Source of the DNA: JAVJRN01 sp040218415
GTDB lineage: Bacteria > Bacteroidota > Bacteroidia > Cytophagales > Cyclobacteriaceae
Direction: 5' to 3'
Assembly (NCBI GenBank): GCA_040218415.1
Contig: JAVJRN010000060.1
Span: 1-64,000 of the forward strand
DNA: 64,000 nt
This document shows, piece after piece, positions 43,504-53,935 of this stretch. Each line of letters starts with the position of its first letter. The stretch's first letter is position 1. A program made the translations under genes and the position numbers. The notes beneath the pieces are model-generated. The model was not told where the DNA came from. It searched no databases and was given only the letters and a program-made list of their open reading frames with translations.

Positions 43504-45777
43504 ATGAGATCAAAAATTATCAAGACAGTCATTATTATTGCTTGGGTCTCTCTTTTGGGAGGTGCCATATTCATTCCCAGCCTGTTTTATATGGTTCAAA
43601 ATGATACCAATGGTTGGTTCGGTGGACTTCCAAGCCTTCAAGATCTAGAGAAACCAGACCCTGACCTCTCCTCTGAGTTGATAAGTGCTGATGGCGTATC
43701 GCTGGGTAAATACTTTAGAAAAAACCGGACTCCTGTATTCTATTCAGAATTATCTCCAGAACTAGTTAATACACTTTTAGTTACAGAAGATATTCGGTTT
43801 AAAAAGCATTCGGGTATTGATTTGAAAGGGCTTACCAGGGCAATTATTGGTAAACTCACCTTTCAATTCAAAGGTGGCGGATCTACCATTACCATGCAAC
43901 TTGCCGAGAACCTATACAGTACTTCATCAGAAAACAGAGGAACACTTTATGAAATCAGTGGTTTAGGACAACTCATTACCAAACTTAAAGAGTGGATTAT
44001 TGCAGTTAAATTAGAGCAATCCTATACTAAACAGGAAATCCTCGCCATGTACCTAAATACGGTCGAGTACGGGAGCAATTCTTTTGGAATCAAAGTGGCC
44101 GCCAAAACATTTTTCAATAAACTTCCAAGCCAACTAAATTATAAAGAATCGGCTCTTTTAGTTGGTGCGATCAATGCTCCTACAAGGTACAGCCCCATCT
44201 TAAATCCTGACCTAGCTATGAAAAAGCGCACTGAGGTACTTTATAATGTGCTTAAAAATGATTTAATAACGAGAGCGTCTTATGATACATTGATAACTTC
44301 AGATTTTGGGCTTAACTACAAAGTTGATAATCAAAACGAAGGATTAGCGACCTACTTCAGGTCTGTTATTCGTAATTTTCTACTTAACTGGTGTGACGAA
44401 AACGGTTATGACTTATTTGATGACGGTTTGAAGATTTACACAACAATTGACAGTCGTATGCAAAAATATGCTGAGCAGGCGCTAGAGGAACACATGGATA
44501 CCTTGCAAAGCGTATTTAACAACCATCTTAATGGTGCGAATCCATGGATCGATGAAAAGGGTAACGAAATTCAAGATTTTCTGAAAAATAGTATTAAAAG
44601 AACGCCGCAGTATAGAGCATACAAAAAGCGTTTTGGAGACAATAAGGACTCTATAGAATACTGGTTAAATAAAAAGCGTCCAATTACTGTTTTTTCTTGG
44701 GATGGAGAAATTGACACCACTTTTAGCGCATATGATTCATTAAAATATTATAAACATTTCCTTCAAGCCGGATTCATGGCAATGGAACCTAGAAGTGGTC
44801 ATATTAAAGCATGGGTTGGCGGAATTAATTTTAAGTATTTCAAATACGACCATGTAATGCAGGGAAAGAGGCAGCCTGGCTCTACGATCAAACCTGTCGT
44901 ATATACAGCTGCAATAGATAATGGTTATTCGCCGTGCTTTCCTGTAGTTGATGCAGCAGTTACTTTCCCCATACCAGGTCAAGATCCCCCAACATGGACA
45001 CCTGACAATGCCAATGGCAAGTTCTCTGGACAAATCATGACCATCAGGCAGGCAATGGCAAGATCAGTGAATAGTATTACTGCATTTATTATGAAAGAAT
45101 TAGGGCCTTCCACAGTCGTTGAATACGCCCGTAGATTAGGTATTGAAAGCGATCTGGATGCGGTTCCTGCTTTAAGCCTTGGAGCAGGTGGAGACGTTTC
45201 TGTAATGGAAATGGTAGGTGCTTACTCAACTTTTGTCAATAAAGGTGTGCACACCGATCCCTTTTTTATAAGTAGAATAGAAGATGAAAACGGAAATGTA
45301 ATTCAACAATTTGTTCCACAAACAAGAGAGTCTATCAACGAAGAAACTGCTTATGTCATGCTTCATATGCTGCGAGGAACTTCAGAAGAAACAGGCGGTA
45401 CAGCATGGGGACTAAGCCCTGAAGTCCGAGAAAATAATCAAATTGGCGCAAAGACGGGCACAACGCAAAATGCATCAGATGGCTGGTTTATGGGTGTTAC
45501 ACATGACCTTGCTGCAGGAGCTTGGGTGGGTGGTGATGACCGCAGCATACACTTTAAGTATTGGGCCATGGGCCAGGGTGCTAGAACCGCCATGCCCATT
45601 TGGGACAAATTTATGCAGAAAATATACGCTGACCCATTGTTAGGTTATACTAAAGGAGAGTTTGACAAACCTATTAAGCCTATCCAAATTGAGCTTGATT
45701 GTACAAAATATATGGAACAATCAGATCCAACAGATGGCATCAACGATGACGCAGTGAGTGAAGATGATATTATGTAA
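43504..45777 (+). CDS. Bifunctional penicillin-binding protein 1A (glycosyltransferase and transpeptidase)
   Basis: This 757-residue class A PBP has one N-terminal membrane helix, a GT51 domain with the catalytic TEDIRFKKHSGID, and a transpeptidase domain with GSTIKP (SxxK), SVNS (SxN) and KTGTTQ (KTG). All active motifs are intact. It makes glycan strands and crosslinks them. It directly follows porW and is followed by uvrC after 2 bases. Confidence 0.96.
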   Translation: MRSKIIKTVIIIAWVSLLGGAIFIPSLFYMVQNDTNGWFGGLPSLQDLEKPDPDLSSELISADGVSLGKYFRKNRTPVFYSELSPELVNTLLVTEDIRFKKHSGIDLKGLTRAIIGKLTFQFKGGGSTITMQLAENLYSTSSENRGTLYEISGLGQLITKLKEWIIAVKLEQSYTKQEILAMYLNTVEYGSNSFGIKVAAKTFFNKLPSQLNYKESALLVGAINAPTRYSPILNPDLAMKKRTEVLYNVLKNDLITRASYDTLITSDFGLNYKVDNQNEGLATYFRSVIRNFLLNWCDENGYDLFDDGLKIYTTIDSRMQKYAEQALEEHMDTLQSVFNNHLNGANPWIDEKGNEIQDFLKNSIKRTPQYRAYKKRFGDNKDSIEYWLNKKRPITVFSWDGEIDTTFSAYDSLKYYKHFLQAGFMAMEPRSGHIKAWVGGINFKYFKYDHVMQGKRQPGSTIKPVVYTAAIDNGYSPCFPVVDAAVTFPIPGQDPPTWTPDNANGKFSGQIMTIRQAMARSVNSITAFIMKELGPSTVVEYARRLGIESDLDAVPALSLGAGGDVSVMEMVGAYSTFVNKGVHTDPFFISRIEDENGNVIQQFVPQTRESINEETAYVMLHMLRGTSEETGGTAWGLSPEVRENNQIGAKTGTTQNASDGWFMGVTHDLAAGAWVGGDDRSIHFKYWAMGQGARTAMPIWDKFMQKIYADPLLGYTKGEFDKPIKPIQIELDCTKYMEQSDPTDGINDDAVSEDDIM

Positions 45778-45779
45778 AT

Positions 45780-47579
45780 ATGGATCAACAGAAATTTTCA
45801 GTTGACCAACACAGCAACTTACCACATCTTCCCGGAGTATATAAGTTCTTCAATAAGAACGATAAAATAATTTATGTAGGTAAGGCAAAAAACCTAGTAA
45901 AACGAGTTTCAAGTTACTTTCAAGAAACAGCAAAGCACAATCGCAAAACTTGGAAACTATCTAAAGAAATTGGCCATATTGAAATTGTAATAGTCAATTC
46001 TGAATTCGATGCTCTTCTTTTGGAGAATAGTCTGATTAAAGAAAATCAGCCAAAATACAATATACTACTTAAGGATGATAAGACATTTCCTAGTATATTA
46101 ATCACAAATGAACGGTTTCCAAAGATTTATTCAACCAGGCGCATCATAAAAGATAAAGGCCAATATTTTGGCCCCTATACAAGCGTTAAAGCAATGAATA
46201 GCGTCCTTGATATTATACGAAAAATATATAAAATCAGAACATGCTCTCTATTGCTCTCTGAGAAAAATATCCGAGAACATAAGTTTAAAGTATGCCTAGA
46301 ATATCATATTGGAAACTGTCTTGGCCCATGCGTTGGTTTACAAAATGAAACTAGTTACTTAGACGATATCGAGTCAGCCAAAGATATTTTGAAGGGTAAC
46401 ATTCAATCGCTGAAGTCCAAATACAGACATCAAATGAATGAAGCAAGTAGTAGCCTCAATTTTGAATTGGCACATCAAATTAAGGGTAAAATTGATCTTC
46501 TCGAACATTTTCAGAATAAATCACTAGTCGTCAATCCTGATATTAATAATATTGACGTTTTTGGCGTTGTTGTCTCCGAATCGAATGTTTTTATCAACTA
46601 CATGAAAATTCAGCATGGAGCCATAAGAGTATCTGAAACAGTAGAAGCTAAAATCAAAATTGAGGAAGAACTGGATGATAGTTTACAAACCATTCTTTTT
46701 AATCTTAGAATAAAATACGACAGCATAAGTACTGAGATCTTGTCCAATCACGAATTAGGTGATTGGGGCGATTGGGAGATCATTCACCCAAAAATAGGAG
46801 ACAAAAAGAAACTGTTAAACCTATCACTTAAAAACGCTATATACTTTAAAAATGATAAAGCACTAAAAAAAGATGCTGAAGATAAGACAAACGTTGTAGT
46901 GAACATCTTACAGTCTGATCTATCATTAAAGAATCCACCTTTACATATAGAATGCTTCGATAACAGCAATATTCAAGGATCAAATCCAGTAGCGTCAATG
47001 GTTTGCTTTAGGAACGGAAAACCCTCCAAGAAAGACTACCGAAAGTACAACATTAAAACTGTAGTAGGTCCAGACGATTTTGCCTCAATGAAAGAAGTTG
47101 TTGGTCGTAGATATAAAAGGCTCTTAGAAGAAGAGCAGAGTCTTCCTGATCTTATAGTTATTGATGGTGGCAAAGGGCAGCTACACTCCGCGTGTGATGC
47201 ATTAAAAGAGTTAAGTGTATATGGCCAAATACCCATCATTGGAATTGCCAAGCGCTTGGAAGAAATTTACTATCCCGAGGATCAATATCCGATCCATATT
47301 AGTAAAAAATCACCTTCGCTTAAACTCTTACAACACCTACGAGATGAGGCTCACCGATTTGCCATTAACTTTCACCGTAATCAAAGAAGTAAAAATAGCA
47401 GTGTATCTGAACTGGATAGTATAAAAGGAATTGGTAAGCACACTAAAGATCTTTTATTGCAAAAATTTAAAAGTGTTAAAAGACTCAAATCTTGTGCCTC
47501 CTCTGATTTAGAACCTTTAATTGGTAAACATAAGTCAACTATCGTTATTGAGCATTTCCTAAATAAAAAAGGGGCGTAA
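45780..47579 (+). CDS. uvrC: Excinuclease ABC subunit C
   Basis: This 599-residue nucleotide-excision-repair nuclease has a GIY-YIG domain at the N-terminus (GVYKFFNKNDKIIYVGKAKNL), a UVR motif region near 200-235, an RNase H-like nuclease domain (ECFDNSNIQGSNPVASMVCF, VIDGGKGQLHSA) and C-terminal helix-hairpin-helix (IKGIGKHTKDLLLQKF). It is the last gene of porW-PBP-uvrC. Its stop codon lies in the loop of the terminator. Confidence 0.97.
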   Translation: MDQQKFSVDQHSNLPHLPGVYKFFNKNDKIIYVGKAKNLVKRVSSYFQETAKHNRKTWKLSKEIGHIEIVIVNSEFDALLLENSLIKENQPKYNILLKDDKTFPSILITNERFPKIYSTRRIIKDKGQYFGPYTSVKAMNSVLDIIRKIYKIRTCSLLLSEKNIREHKFKVCLEYHIGNCLGPCVGLQNETSYLDDIESAKDILKGNIQSLKSKYRHQMNEASSSLNFELAHQIKGKIDLLEHFQNKSLVVNPDINNIDVFGVVVSESNVFINYMKIQHGAIRVSETVEAKIKIEEELDDSLQTILFNLRIKYDSISTEILSNHELGDWGDWEIIHPKIGDKKKLLNLSLKNAIYFKNDKALKKDAEDKTNVVVNILQSDLSLKNPPLHIECFDNSNIQGSNPVASMVCFRNGKPSKKDYRKYNIKTVVGPDDFASMKEVVGRRYKRLLEEEQSLPDLIVIDGGKGQLHSACDALKELSVYGQIPIIGIAKRLEEIYYPEDQYPIHISKKSPSLKLLQHLRDEAHRFAINFHRNQRSKNSSVSELDSIKGIGKHTKDLLLQKFKSVKRLKSCASSDLEPLIGKHKSTIVIEHFLNKKGA

Positions 47580-47590
47580 GCCCCTTTTTT
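47565..47590. terminator. Bidirectional terminator between uvrC and gldN
   Basis: A perfect stem, AAAAAAGGGGC with GCCCCTTTTTT, closes a 4-base loop GTAA; the uvrC stop TAA is in that loop. It has a T-run on both strands and can serve both convergent operons. Confidence 0.9.
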
Positions 47591-47614
47591 ATTTGTTTTA
47601 TCTTTTGACGAATA

Positions 47615-48367
47615 TTAATATTCCCACAATTCGCTTTCGTATTCCATTATATCATATTCCATCTTCCTTTGAAGAAGAACTCGTTTAAATGGATCAGGTT
47701 CAATCGACACGAGATCCAAATTTTCCGCATTAGATACTTTTACAATTGGCGCAATAAAAAGCCTCAGCTCTAAAGCGTCTCCAAAGTTTCTATGTTGCGC
47801 TTGATTTTGATTATTATACCATATCGCCTTATCAGCGTACGCACCTCTAAAAACATCTATCACGTCATCATACTTAAAATGAGCCACTTTTCTTTCGAAA
47901 CCTACACCTGGAATAATGCCTCCCGGTAGCGCCAACGATACTGTTTTGATATACCAGTATAGTCTGCTTCTATTTTTATCAAACACAACATCTTCCTTGA
48001 AGTATATAATACTGAAGTCCGTTGGTCTAATAGGTGTGGATATTTCTTGTCCGTTGAAATCAGTCTCTTTGTAAGACATTTGCTCTTGAAAAGCATCGTC
48101 AGATAGAATACTATTTGTACTATCTGTCTGGTAAGGCTTTAACAAACCTTCTTGCACCGCTTCTACCAAGAAGCGTGACATCTCACTATTTGTGGAATTA
48201 AAAGGCTTATTTTGGCTTTGTTTTAAGTCCATCCTTCTCCAAACAGATTTCTCAAACATTATTTGAGTTTGAGCTACTTCCGCTTTGATAATTGGAAGTT
48301 TCATTTCCTGAGCTTTCAAACTAATTGCACAGACTAAAACCACCACTAACACTAATATTTTTTTCAT
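47615..48367 (-). CDS. gldN: T9SS component GldN/PorN
   Basis: This 250-residue protein has a signal peptide (MKKILVLVVVLVCAISLKAQ) and the family segments WRRMDLKQSQNKPF and RSRLYWYIKTVSLALPGG. GldN works with GldK as a periplasmic ring associated with the outer membrane in the type IX secretion system. It is the last gene of porP-gldK-gldL-gldM-gldN, 15 bases after gldM. Confidence 0.93.
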   Translation of the reverse strand: MKKILVLVVVLVCAISLKAQEMKLPIIKAEVAQTQIMFEKSVWRRMDLKQSQNKPFNSTNSEMSRFLVEAVQEGLLKPYQTDSTNSILSDDAFQEQMSYKETDFNGQEISTPIRPTDFSIIYFKEDVVFDKNRSRLYWYIKTVSLALPGGIIPGVGFERKVAHFKYDDVIDVFRGAYADKAIWYNNQNQAQHRNFGDALELRLFIAPIVKVSNAENLDLVSIEPDPFKRVLLQRKMEYDIMEYESELWEY

Positions 48368-48382
48368 AACACCTTTACTTTA

Positions 48383-50038
48383 TTATTGACTTACTGATAT
48401 GTTTATATATCTCTGAAAATTTGTGAAATTTTCCTTCTCACCCTTGAAGTTCATTCGCTCAACTCTCTTTATTTCTATATTAATTTGGTCTCCCTTTCTT
48501 GCTTGACCCATTAAAGGACCCAAATTAACATTTTCCCCTGTTTTGATAGAGGATCTAGCAAGACCACCACTCACTAAAGTAACCTCTGCTTCTACAATCT
48601 TAAAACGCGCATCATCTGGAAGAAAATCAAGGAAACTTTGATCAGGAACTGGTTTCAAATAAATTCTCGAAGTTCTACTTGGAATACCATTTTTCAAATC
48701 AACTGGTTTATTTGGACCAAGAAATGCTGTTATTTCTGGAGCCGGTATGTTTTTAACCTTAAATGTCCTACTTCCAACTTCACTTCCGTTACTAGACACT
48801 GTTAATGTAACGTCATTTTTAGAATTAGGTACAATTGTTACCTGACCTTTATCCGCACCTTTAAATGTTCTTCCATTAGTCGCAGAAAAAGCTGGATTAT
48901 AAGTTGTTCCTAAAGCAGGTACAAGAACATTCATGTTGTTACCACAGTTAAGGTACAAAGCGCTCACTGATTGAGATTGAATTTGCATTACAGGCTTAAC
49001 AACGAAATATTCTATTTGATCTGTAAAAGTAGTATCTCTACCACCTGGCATTGTTACACTGATTGCAGCAGTAAAAGATTTTCTTGCCTGTAAATTTTCA
49101 TCATAATCCGAAGCACTTGCAGTAAATTCAACAATACCTTGACCAGATGCATCAACTGGTATATCTGTTTCATTGTACTTCATAGTTGGTGTAACCCCTG
49201 ATGATGAAGCAGCTATGAACATCCTTGCAGTATACTTAGTCCCAGCAGCAACGTACTTAGATTCAGGTAATACCATAGGAACAATTCTATCAAACTTCAT
49301 GTCTTCCGCACCTACAGCAGAAGCTAATGTAGAGAGGGCTCTGGTTTCATAACCTAGCAATCTAGATTGAAATTCAGCCAAAGTTGCTAGTCCCGCAGGC
49401 GTTGGAGCAGCGTCAAATGCAACAGTTGAGAACTTCTTTCCCTTCTGATTAGGATCTTGATTATATAATGGATCATCGTCAGCGTCTAATGCTATAGGTT
49501 TATAGTGCACAAGCTCTGATTCTTCAGCACCATTGGCTTTCATTGTTGTTTTAACTGTTTCCGCAAAGCCATTGAGAAGTTGTTTTAGTTCTGATCCATT
49601 TCCCTTGCCTCCTTCTTCTGTAGGCATCATCCAGTTTCCTAACTTGTCATAGTCAGTCTTACCCACCAAATTTTTAGCATCTCCCATGTAATTACCTTCT
49701 TTTCCATCAAGATAACCACCCGTGATCATTACTAAAGTATCCTTCAGTACATCGATTTCTTTCATTACTCTAGCTGCCTCACTTCGAATTTTTTCAGCAG
49801 CTTCCATTATTTGAACATCGTTTGGTCTACTACCAGACTCAGACACAGCCTTTTTTATGCCCTCCACCAATTCCATGTTTCTCTGCGCAGTTTCATTGTT
49901 CGCTTGAACAAGCGAATCATTTAGAAATACAAATTTGTCGATGACCGTGTTACTTACGTTCATCGCTAAAAGCGCCGTAAGTACCAAGTACATCATACCA
50001 ATCATTTTCTGCCGTCCTGTTTCTTTTCCTCCAGACAT
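48383..50038 (-). CDS. gldM: T9SS motor component GldM/PorM
   Basis: This 551-residue protein has one N-terminal membrane helix (KMIGMMYLVLTALLAMNVSNTVID) and a long periplasmic part made of several Ig-like domains. GldM and GldL form the proton-driven rotary motor; GldM reaches through the periplasm to the GldK/N ring. Size and gene order fit. Confidence 0.95.
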   Translation of the reverse strand: MSGGKETGRQKMIGMMYLVLTALLAMNVSNTVIDKFVFLNDSLVQANNETAQRNMELVEGIKKAVSESGSRPNDVQIMEAAEKIRSEAARVMKEIDVLKDTLVMITGGYLDGKEGNYMGDAKNLVGKTDYDKLGNWMMPTEEGGKGNGSELKQLLNGFAETVKTTMKANGAEESELVHYKPIALDADDDPLYNQDPNQKGKKFSTVAFDAAPTPAGLATLAEFQSRLLGYETRALSTLASAVGAEDMKFDRIVPMVLPESKYVAAGTKYTARMFIAASSSGVTPTMKYNETDIPVDASGQGIVEFTASASDYDENLQARKSFTAAISVTMPGGRDTTFTDQIEYFVVKPVMQIQSQSVSALYLNCGNNMNVLVPALGTTYNPAFSATNGRTFKGADKGQVTIVPNSKNDVTLTVSSNGSEVGSRTFKVKNIPAPEITAFLGPNKPVDLKNGIPSRTSRIYLKPVPDQSFLDFLPDDARFKIVEAEVTLVSGGLARSSIKTGENVNLGPLMGQARKGDQINIEIKRVERMNFKGEKENFTNFQRYINISVSQ

Positions 50039-50077
50039 ATTTTAATTCTTTTAGATTATCTATCTATTTGAAAAAGA

Positions 50078-50887
50078 TTACCCTTGCTTCATTGCACTAA
50101 GCATACTGCCATATACCTTATTTAAACTAGCTATATTAGTTGTCAGTTGGTTTAATTCAGTTTGGAAAATAGCTGTCTCTTTTCCTGCTTGTCCCATGCT
50201 ATCCAAAGCCTCTGTTACATTAGAGTAAAACTTATTCATAGACTTTACATGACTATGAGCATCTTTCAATTCCATTTCGTAAACTGCATTCAATGCACTT
50301 AAGCTTTTAGTTACATTTTGTACCTGAGAATGATATTCCTTCGTATCCTTAGAAGCATTAGCCATTTCATTCATCGATTGAATGGACATTGAATAAGATT
50401 TATTCATTTCAATTAATGAACTCGACGCAGTTTTAACGTTTTTAGCATATTCATTCGTTGCAACTGATGCGTCTCCAAGCTGAGCCATTTTACTAGCTGA
50501 ACTAGCTAGCCCTCTCATGCCGTCACCCAATGATTTAATTAGTTCAGGACCAACCTTAGCATCAGCTAATAATTTATCCATAGAAGCTGAAACGCCTGTG
50601 TTATTCCCTGATGTCACCTTTTTAGGCGCAGATACAGGGCCGTCAAAGTCATCGGCTAGCTCAGGATATACCTTTGACCAGTCTGGATCCTTATGCATTG
50701 GCTCAAAAGCACTAAGAAAAAAGATTATCGCTTCAGTCGTAAGCCCTACACCCAACATTACTGCAGCACCAGGAAGGTGAAGAATTTTAAACATTGCACC
50801 AACAATTACTATAGCAGCTCCAATACCATATATTTTTGGCATTATCGTTGTAAAAAGAAGCTCCTGAAATCCGCCTTTTTGACTCAT
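50078..50887 (-). CDS. gldL: T9SS motor component GldL/PorL
   Basis: This 269-residue protein has two N-terminal membrane helices (PKIYGIGAAIVIVGAMFKIL; AAVMLGVGLTTEAIIFFLSAF) and a cytoplasmic coiled-coil part rich in SMNEMANAS-like segments. The Glu in the second helix is in the position expected for the proton-coupling residue of the motor. It lies between gldK and gldM. Confidence 0.95.
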   Translation of the reverse strand: MSQKGGFQELLFTTIMPKIYGIGAAIVIVGAMFKILHLPGAAVMLGVGLTTEAIIFFLSAFEPMHKDPDWSKVYPELADDFDGPVSAPKKVTSGNNTGVSASMDKLLADAKVGPELIKSLGDGMRGLASSASKMAQLGDASVATNEYAKNVKTASSSLIEMNKSYSMSIQSMNEMANASKDTKEYHSQVQNVTKSLSALNAVYEMELKDAHSHVKSMNKFYSNVTEALDSMGQAGKETAIFQTELNQLTTNIASLNKVYGSMLSAMKQG

Positions 50888-50927
50888 TATATAAAATATT
50901 TAGGTTAGTAATTTATTCTTTGATTAA

Positions 50928-51968
50928 TTAAAATTCGTATCCAGATGATCTACCAAGATATGTCATTGCGCATCTGAATCCAATAGAAGATCTAGCAGTA
51001 TCTTTGTGCTCAAACGCTCGCGTTCCCGTTTCTAGGTAGTAAGCTATATCTTTCCATGAACCACCTCGTATAATCTTGTAATCAATTCGCTCATCATAAT
51101 ATGTTGGATTCAAATCCCAAACTAAAGGAACGGAAGAAGGCATGTAAGCGTCTTCACACCACTCAGCCACATTACCTGACATATCGAAAAGACCGTAATC
51201 ATTGGAGAAATAAGCACTTACAGGAGACGTATATGCAAATGCATCATCGTAGTAATTCCCCCTACCTGGTTTAAAGTTTGCTAATAAGCATCCTTTTACA
51301 TTTCTCACATAAGGATTCCCCCATGGATATTTAGCCATATCTCTACCTCCACGAGCGGCATATTCCCACTCAGCCTCAGACGGCAATCTAAATCCAGGCA
51401 TGATAGGCATACCCACGCTTTGTCTGTATTCGTTTAAGTGTTGAGTTCTCCATGAGCAAAAGTACTTTGCTGCATTCCAGTCTACTCCAACCACAGGATA
51501 ATCATCAAAAGCCGGATGTGACCAGTAGTATACAACAAGTGGATCACCCATATGATGGGTAAAATCTGTTGTCCATACTGTCGTGTCGGGCATCAAATCC
51601 CCTACAGAATACCCTGAAGGCAAATCGACCTCAGAACCTTCAGTTAACGCCTGTGTGAACTGTCTGTACTCATTGTTAGTAATCTCCGTTTCATCCATAA
51701 AAAAGGCACCAATAGTTACCTGTTTATTGAAATTGATCTGGGTAGCCGCAACATCTTCGTCGGCTTGACCCATGTGAAACGTACCTGATGGGATCACCAT
51801 CATTCCAAATGGACGAGTCATATCCCATCCTAATCTGTCAACAGCTCCAATGAGCTCTCCTCGATCGTCAATACCACCACCACTGCCGAATAAACCACAG
51901 CTTTGTAGGATAACCATAAACGAAAGAGCGGTTAATGTTGATAATTTTAAACCACGCATATTAATCAT
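50928..51968 (-). CDS. gldK: T9SS lipoprotein GldK/PorK
   Basis: This 346-residue lipoprotein has lipobox ILQSC and an FGE-sulfatase-type (formylglycine-generating enzyme-like) domain: MVIPSGTFHMGQ, FRLPSEAEWEYAARGG, DMSGNVAEWCEDAY and IIRGGSW. In T9SS this fold is structural, building the outer-membrane-associated ring with GldN. It is first of the gldKLMN run, downstream of porP. Confidence 0.95.
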   Translation of the reverse strand: MINMRGLKLSTLTALSFMVILQSCGLFGSGGGIDDRGELIGAVDRLGWDMTRPFGMMVIPSGTFHMGQADEDVAATQINFNKQVTIGAFFMDETEITNNEYRQFTQALTEGSEVDLPSGYSVGDLMPDTTVWTTDFTHHMGDPLVVYYWSHPAFDDYPVVGVDWNAAKYFCSWRTQHLNEYRQSVGMPIMPGFRLPSEAEWEYAARGGRDMAKYPWGNPYVRNVKGCLLANFKPGRGNYYDDAFAYTSPVSAYFSNDYGLFDMSGNVAEWCEDAYMPSSVPLVWDLNPTYYDERIDYKIIRGGSWKDIAYYLETGTRAFEHKDTARSSIGFRCAMTYLGRSSGYEF

Positions 51969-52115
51969 AACACCTTATTTGAACTTGCAAGTATGTAAAA
52001 TAAACAAACTTTAGCAAAATTTATTGCCTCTTAAACGACCTAAAGATAAAACCTTATCTCAAATAGTAGCAAGAATATTCTTTTAATAAAATAAAAAATC
52101 CTCCATAAACATCAA

Positions 52116-53072
52116 TTAGAACGAAAATCGGGGGGTTTTCACTATTTTTCTTCCTCCAAAAACTAAATTAGGTAAATTGAAGCGAACAAATATTTCGTGG
52201 GAAGAAAATTCTTTCGCTTCTCTATTCTCTAATATTAAGTCAAATGAATAACCTGCTTTTAAACCTAAATCTTCTAAAAAACTATAGCCTAACATAACAA
52301 CCATCGCTTCTTCCTTACGATAGCTAAGACCAGCCCACATTTTATTCTGGAGCATAACAATAGCACTTAAATCAAAAGTCCAACCGCTCAAATTGCTTCG
52401 GAGTAGTACTGAAGGTAAAAGCACTAAATCAGAAGTAAGTTTGATATCAGTACCTCCATGAATGGTATAATTCATGTCTTGTTGATTGTTAAGGCTATCG
52501 GAACCAAAATCAAAAGACGGCCTTAGAATACTTGCCGCGCTTGCGCCAATATAAAATTTATCGTTGGCTCGATAGTATAAACCTACAGTCAAATCCGGTC
52601 TCAATTGAGTTTCTTTTGACCCCAAATTTAGAGGATCAGATGGGTCATTGAATCTTAACTCATTGAAGCTCTGCGTTTTCGAAAATAGTTCAGGCTGTAT
52701 TCCTAACCTTAATTCACCAGACCGTATTTTGAAAGAAAACGAGGTAGAAAGTTTTAATTGAAAATTTGTGACCGGCCCAAGGTTGTCATTAGAGACATTT
52801 ACACCAAAACCCGAAAAGATCTTACTCTTCACTGGTGCTGAGAAAGTTAGTAATTGGGTATTCGGCGCTCCACCACTGCCATCGAATGTGGTCTCATAAC
52901 CAGTCCATTGATTTCTATAATTAACAGCTAAGAAAGCATTGTCATCAGCCCCTACCCAAGACGGATTATAATATGTGGGATTAAACATGTAATGACTAAA
53001 GAAAAAATTGTTTTGCCCATACGATAATAGCGAAACAACTAATAAAGTGATGGTGAAAACAATTTTTCTCAT
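52116..53072 (-). CDS. T9SS outer-membrane protein, PorP/SprF family
   Basis: This 318-residue protein has a signal peptide and the family N-terminus FSHYMFNPTYYNPSWVGADD, followed by a beta-barrel with alternating hydrophobic strands. PorP/SprF proteins anchor the type IX machinery or bring specific cargo to the surface. The position directly upstream of gldK favours the core PorP role over a cargo-specific SprF. Confidence 0.93.
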   Translation of the reverse strand: MRKIVFTITLLVVSLLSYGQNNFFFSHYMFNPTYYNPSWVGADDNAFLAVNYRNQWTGYETTFDGSGGAPNTQLLTFSAPVKSKIFSGFGVNVSNDNLGPVTNFQLKLSTSFSFKIRSGELRLGIQPELFSKTQSFNELRFNDPSDPLNLGSKETQLRPDLTVGLYYRANDKFYIGASAASILRPSFDFGSDSLNNQQDMNYTIHGGTDIKLTSDLVLLPSVLLRSNLSGWTFDLSAIVMLQNKMWAGLSYRKEEAMVVMLGYSFLEDLGLKAGYSFDLILENREAKEFSSHEIFVRFNLPNLVFGGRKIVKTPRFSF

Positions 53073-53099
53073 AAGACCTTCTCTTTAAACCCTTTCAGA

Positions 53100-53107
53100 C
53101 AAAAATA
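53100..53107 (-). promoter_or_regulatory. Candidate -7 element for porP
   Basis: TATTTTTG on the minus strand matches TAnnTTTG, 28 bases upstream of the porP start. No clear -33 TTTG is seen at the right spacing. It could start the porP-gldKLMN transcript. Confidence 0.4.
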
Positions 53108-53119
53108 CGCTTATTAAAA

Positions 53120-53902
53120 CTAAAGACTATTGGCTTTCTTAATGTAGTATTCAAGCGCACCCGTCATAGAAGGAGCATTTGGAAGTGGCGCTTGAATATC
53201 CAAAATCAGACCTGCGTCCCGTACTGCTTGTGCCGTTGTTGGACCAAAAGCGGCGATTCTCGTGTTATTCTGTTTGAAATTTGGGAAATTATCATACAAC
53301 GAGCTTATGCCTGAAGGACTGAAGAAGGCTATGATATCATAAAAAATATCAGATAGATCTGACAGGTCTGCTGCAACAGTCCTGTAGATAACAGCCTCCG
53401 ACCAAGTAATCCCGCTGCTATCTAGAAACTGAGGAATATCATCACGTCTCAAATCACTACAAGGAAAAATATATTTTTCGTTTTTGTGCTTTTTAATTAC
53501 CTCAAGAAGGTCTGAAGCAGTTCTCTCCCCAGTGAAAATTTTTCTTTTCCTTATTACAATGTATTTCTGTAAATAATTAGCCGTTTGATCGGAGACACAG
53601 AAATATTTCATGTCTGTCGGAATCTCTATTTTATTTTCAGCGGCAAGTCTGAAAAAATGATCTACCGCGTTTCTACTTGTAAAGATAACTGCCGTGTGAT
53701 CAAGGATATTTACCTTTTGCTTGCGAAATTCCTTAGCGTCCACAGGATCTATCTCGATAAACTGTCTAAAGTCAATATCAAGATTATATTTTTCTGCTAA
53801 AGCAAAGTAAGGAGAGTTTTCGTTTTCTGGCTTTGGTTGGGAAACTAATATAGAGGATACCTTTTTCAATCTTTCCTCATCCAACACTAATAATTCGCTC
53901 AT
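53120..53902 (-). CDS. hemD: Uroporphyrinogen-III synthase (HemD) family protein
   Basis: This 260-residue protein has the two-lobed HemD fold pattern: SILVSQPKPENENSPYFALAEKY, VIFTSRNAVDHFF, then DIIAFFSPSGISSLYDNFPN and IAAFGPTTAQAVRDAG. It should cyclise hydroxymethylbilane to uroporphyrinogen III. HemD sequences are weakly conserved, so this rests on motif order. Other hem genes are not next to it; its neighbours are a DUF4271 gene and the T9SS operon. Confidence 0.85.
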   Translation of the reverse strand: MSELLVLDEERLKKVSSILVSQPKPENENSPYFALAEKYNLDIDFRQFIEIDPVDAKEFRKQKVNILDHTAVIFTSRNAVDHFFRLAAENKIEIPTDMKYFCVSDQTANYLQKYIVIRKRKIFTGERTASDLLEVIKKHKNEKYIFPCSDLRRDDIPQFLDSSGITWSEAVIYRTVAADLSDLSDIFYDIIAFFSPSGISSLYDNFPNFKQNNTRIAAFGPTTAQAVRDAGLILDIQAPLPNAPSMTGALEYYIKKANSL

Positions 53903-53935
53903 TCCTAAAACCTATAATGATGTGTTTGATATTTT

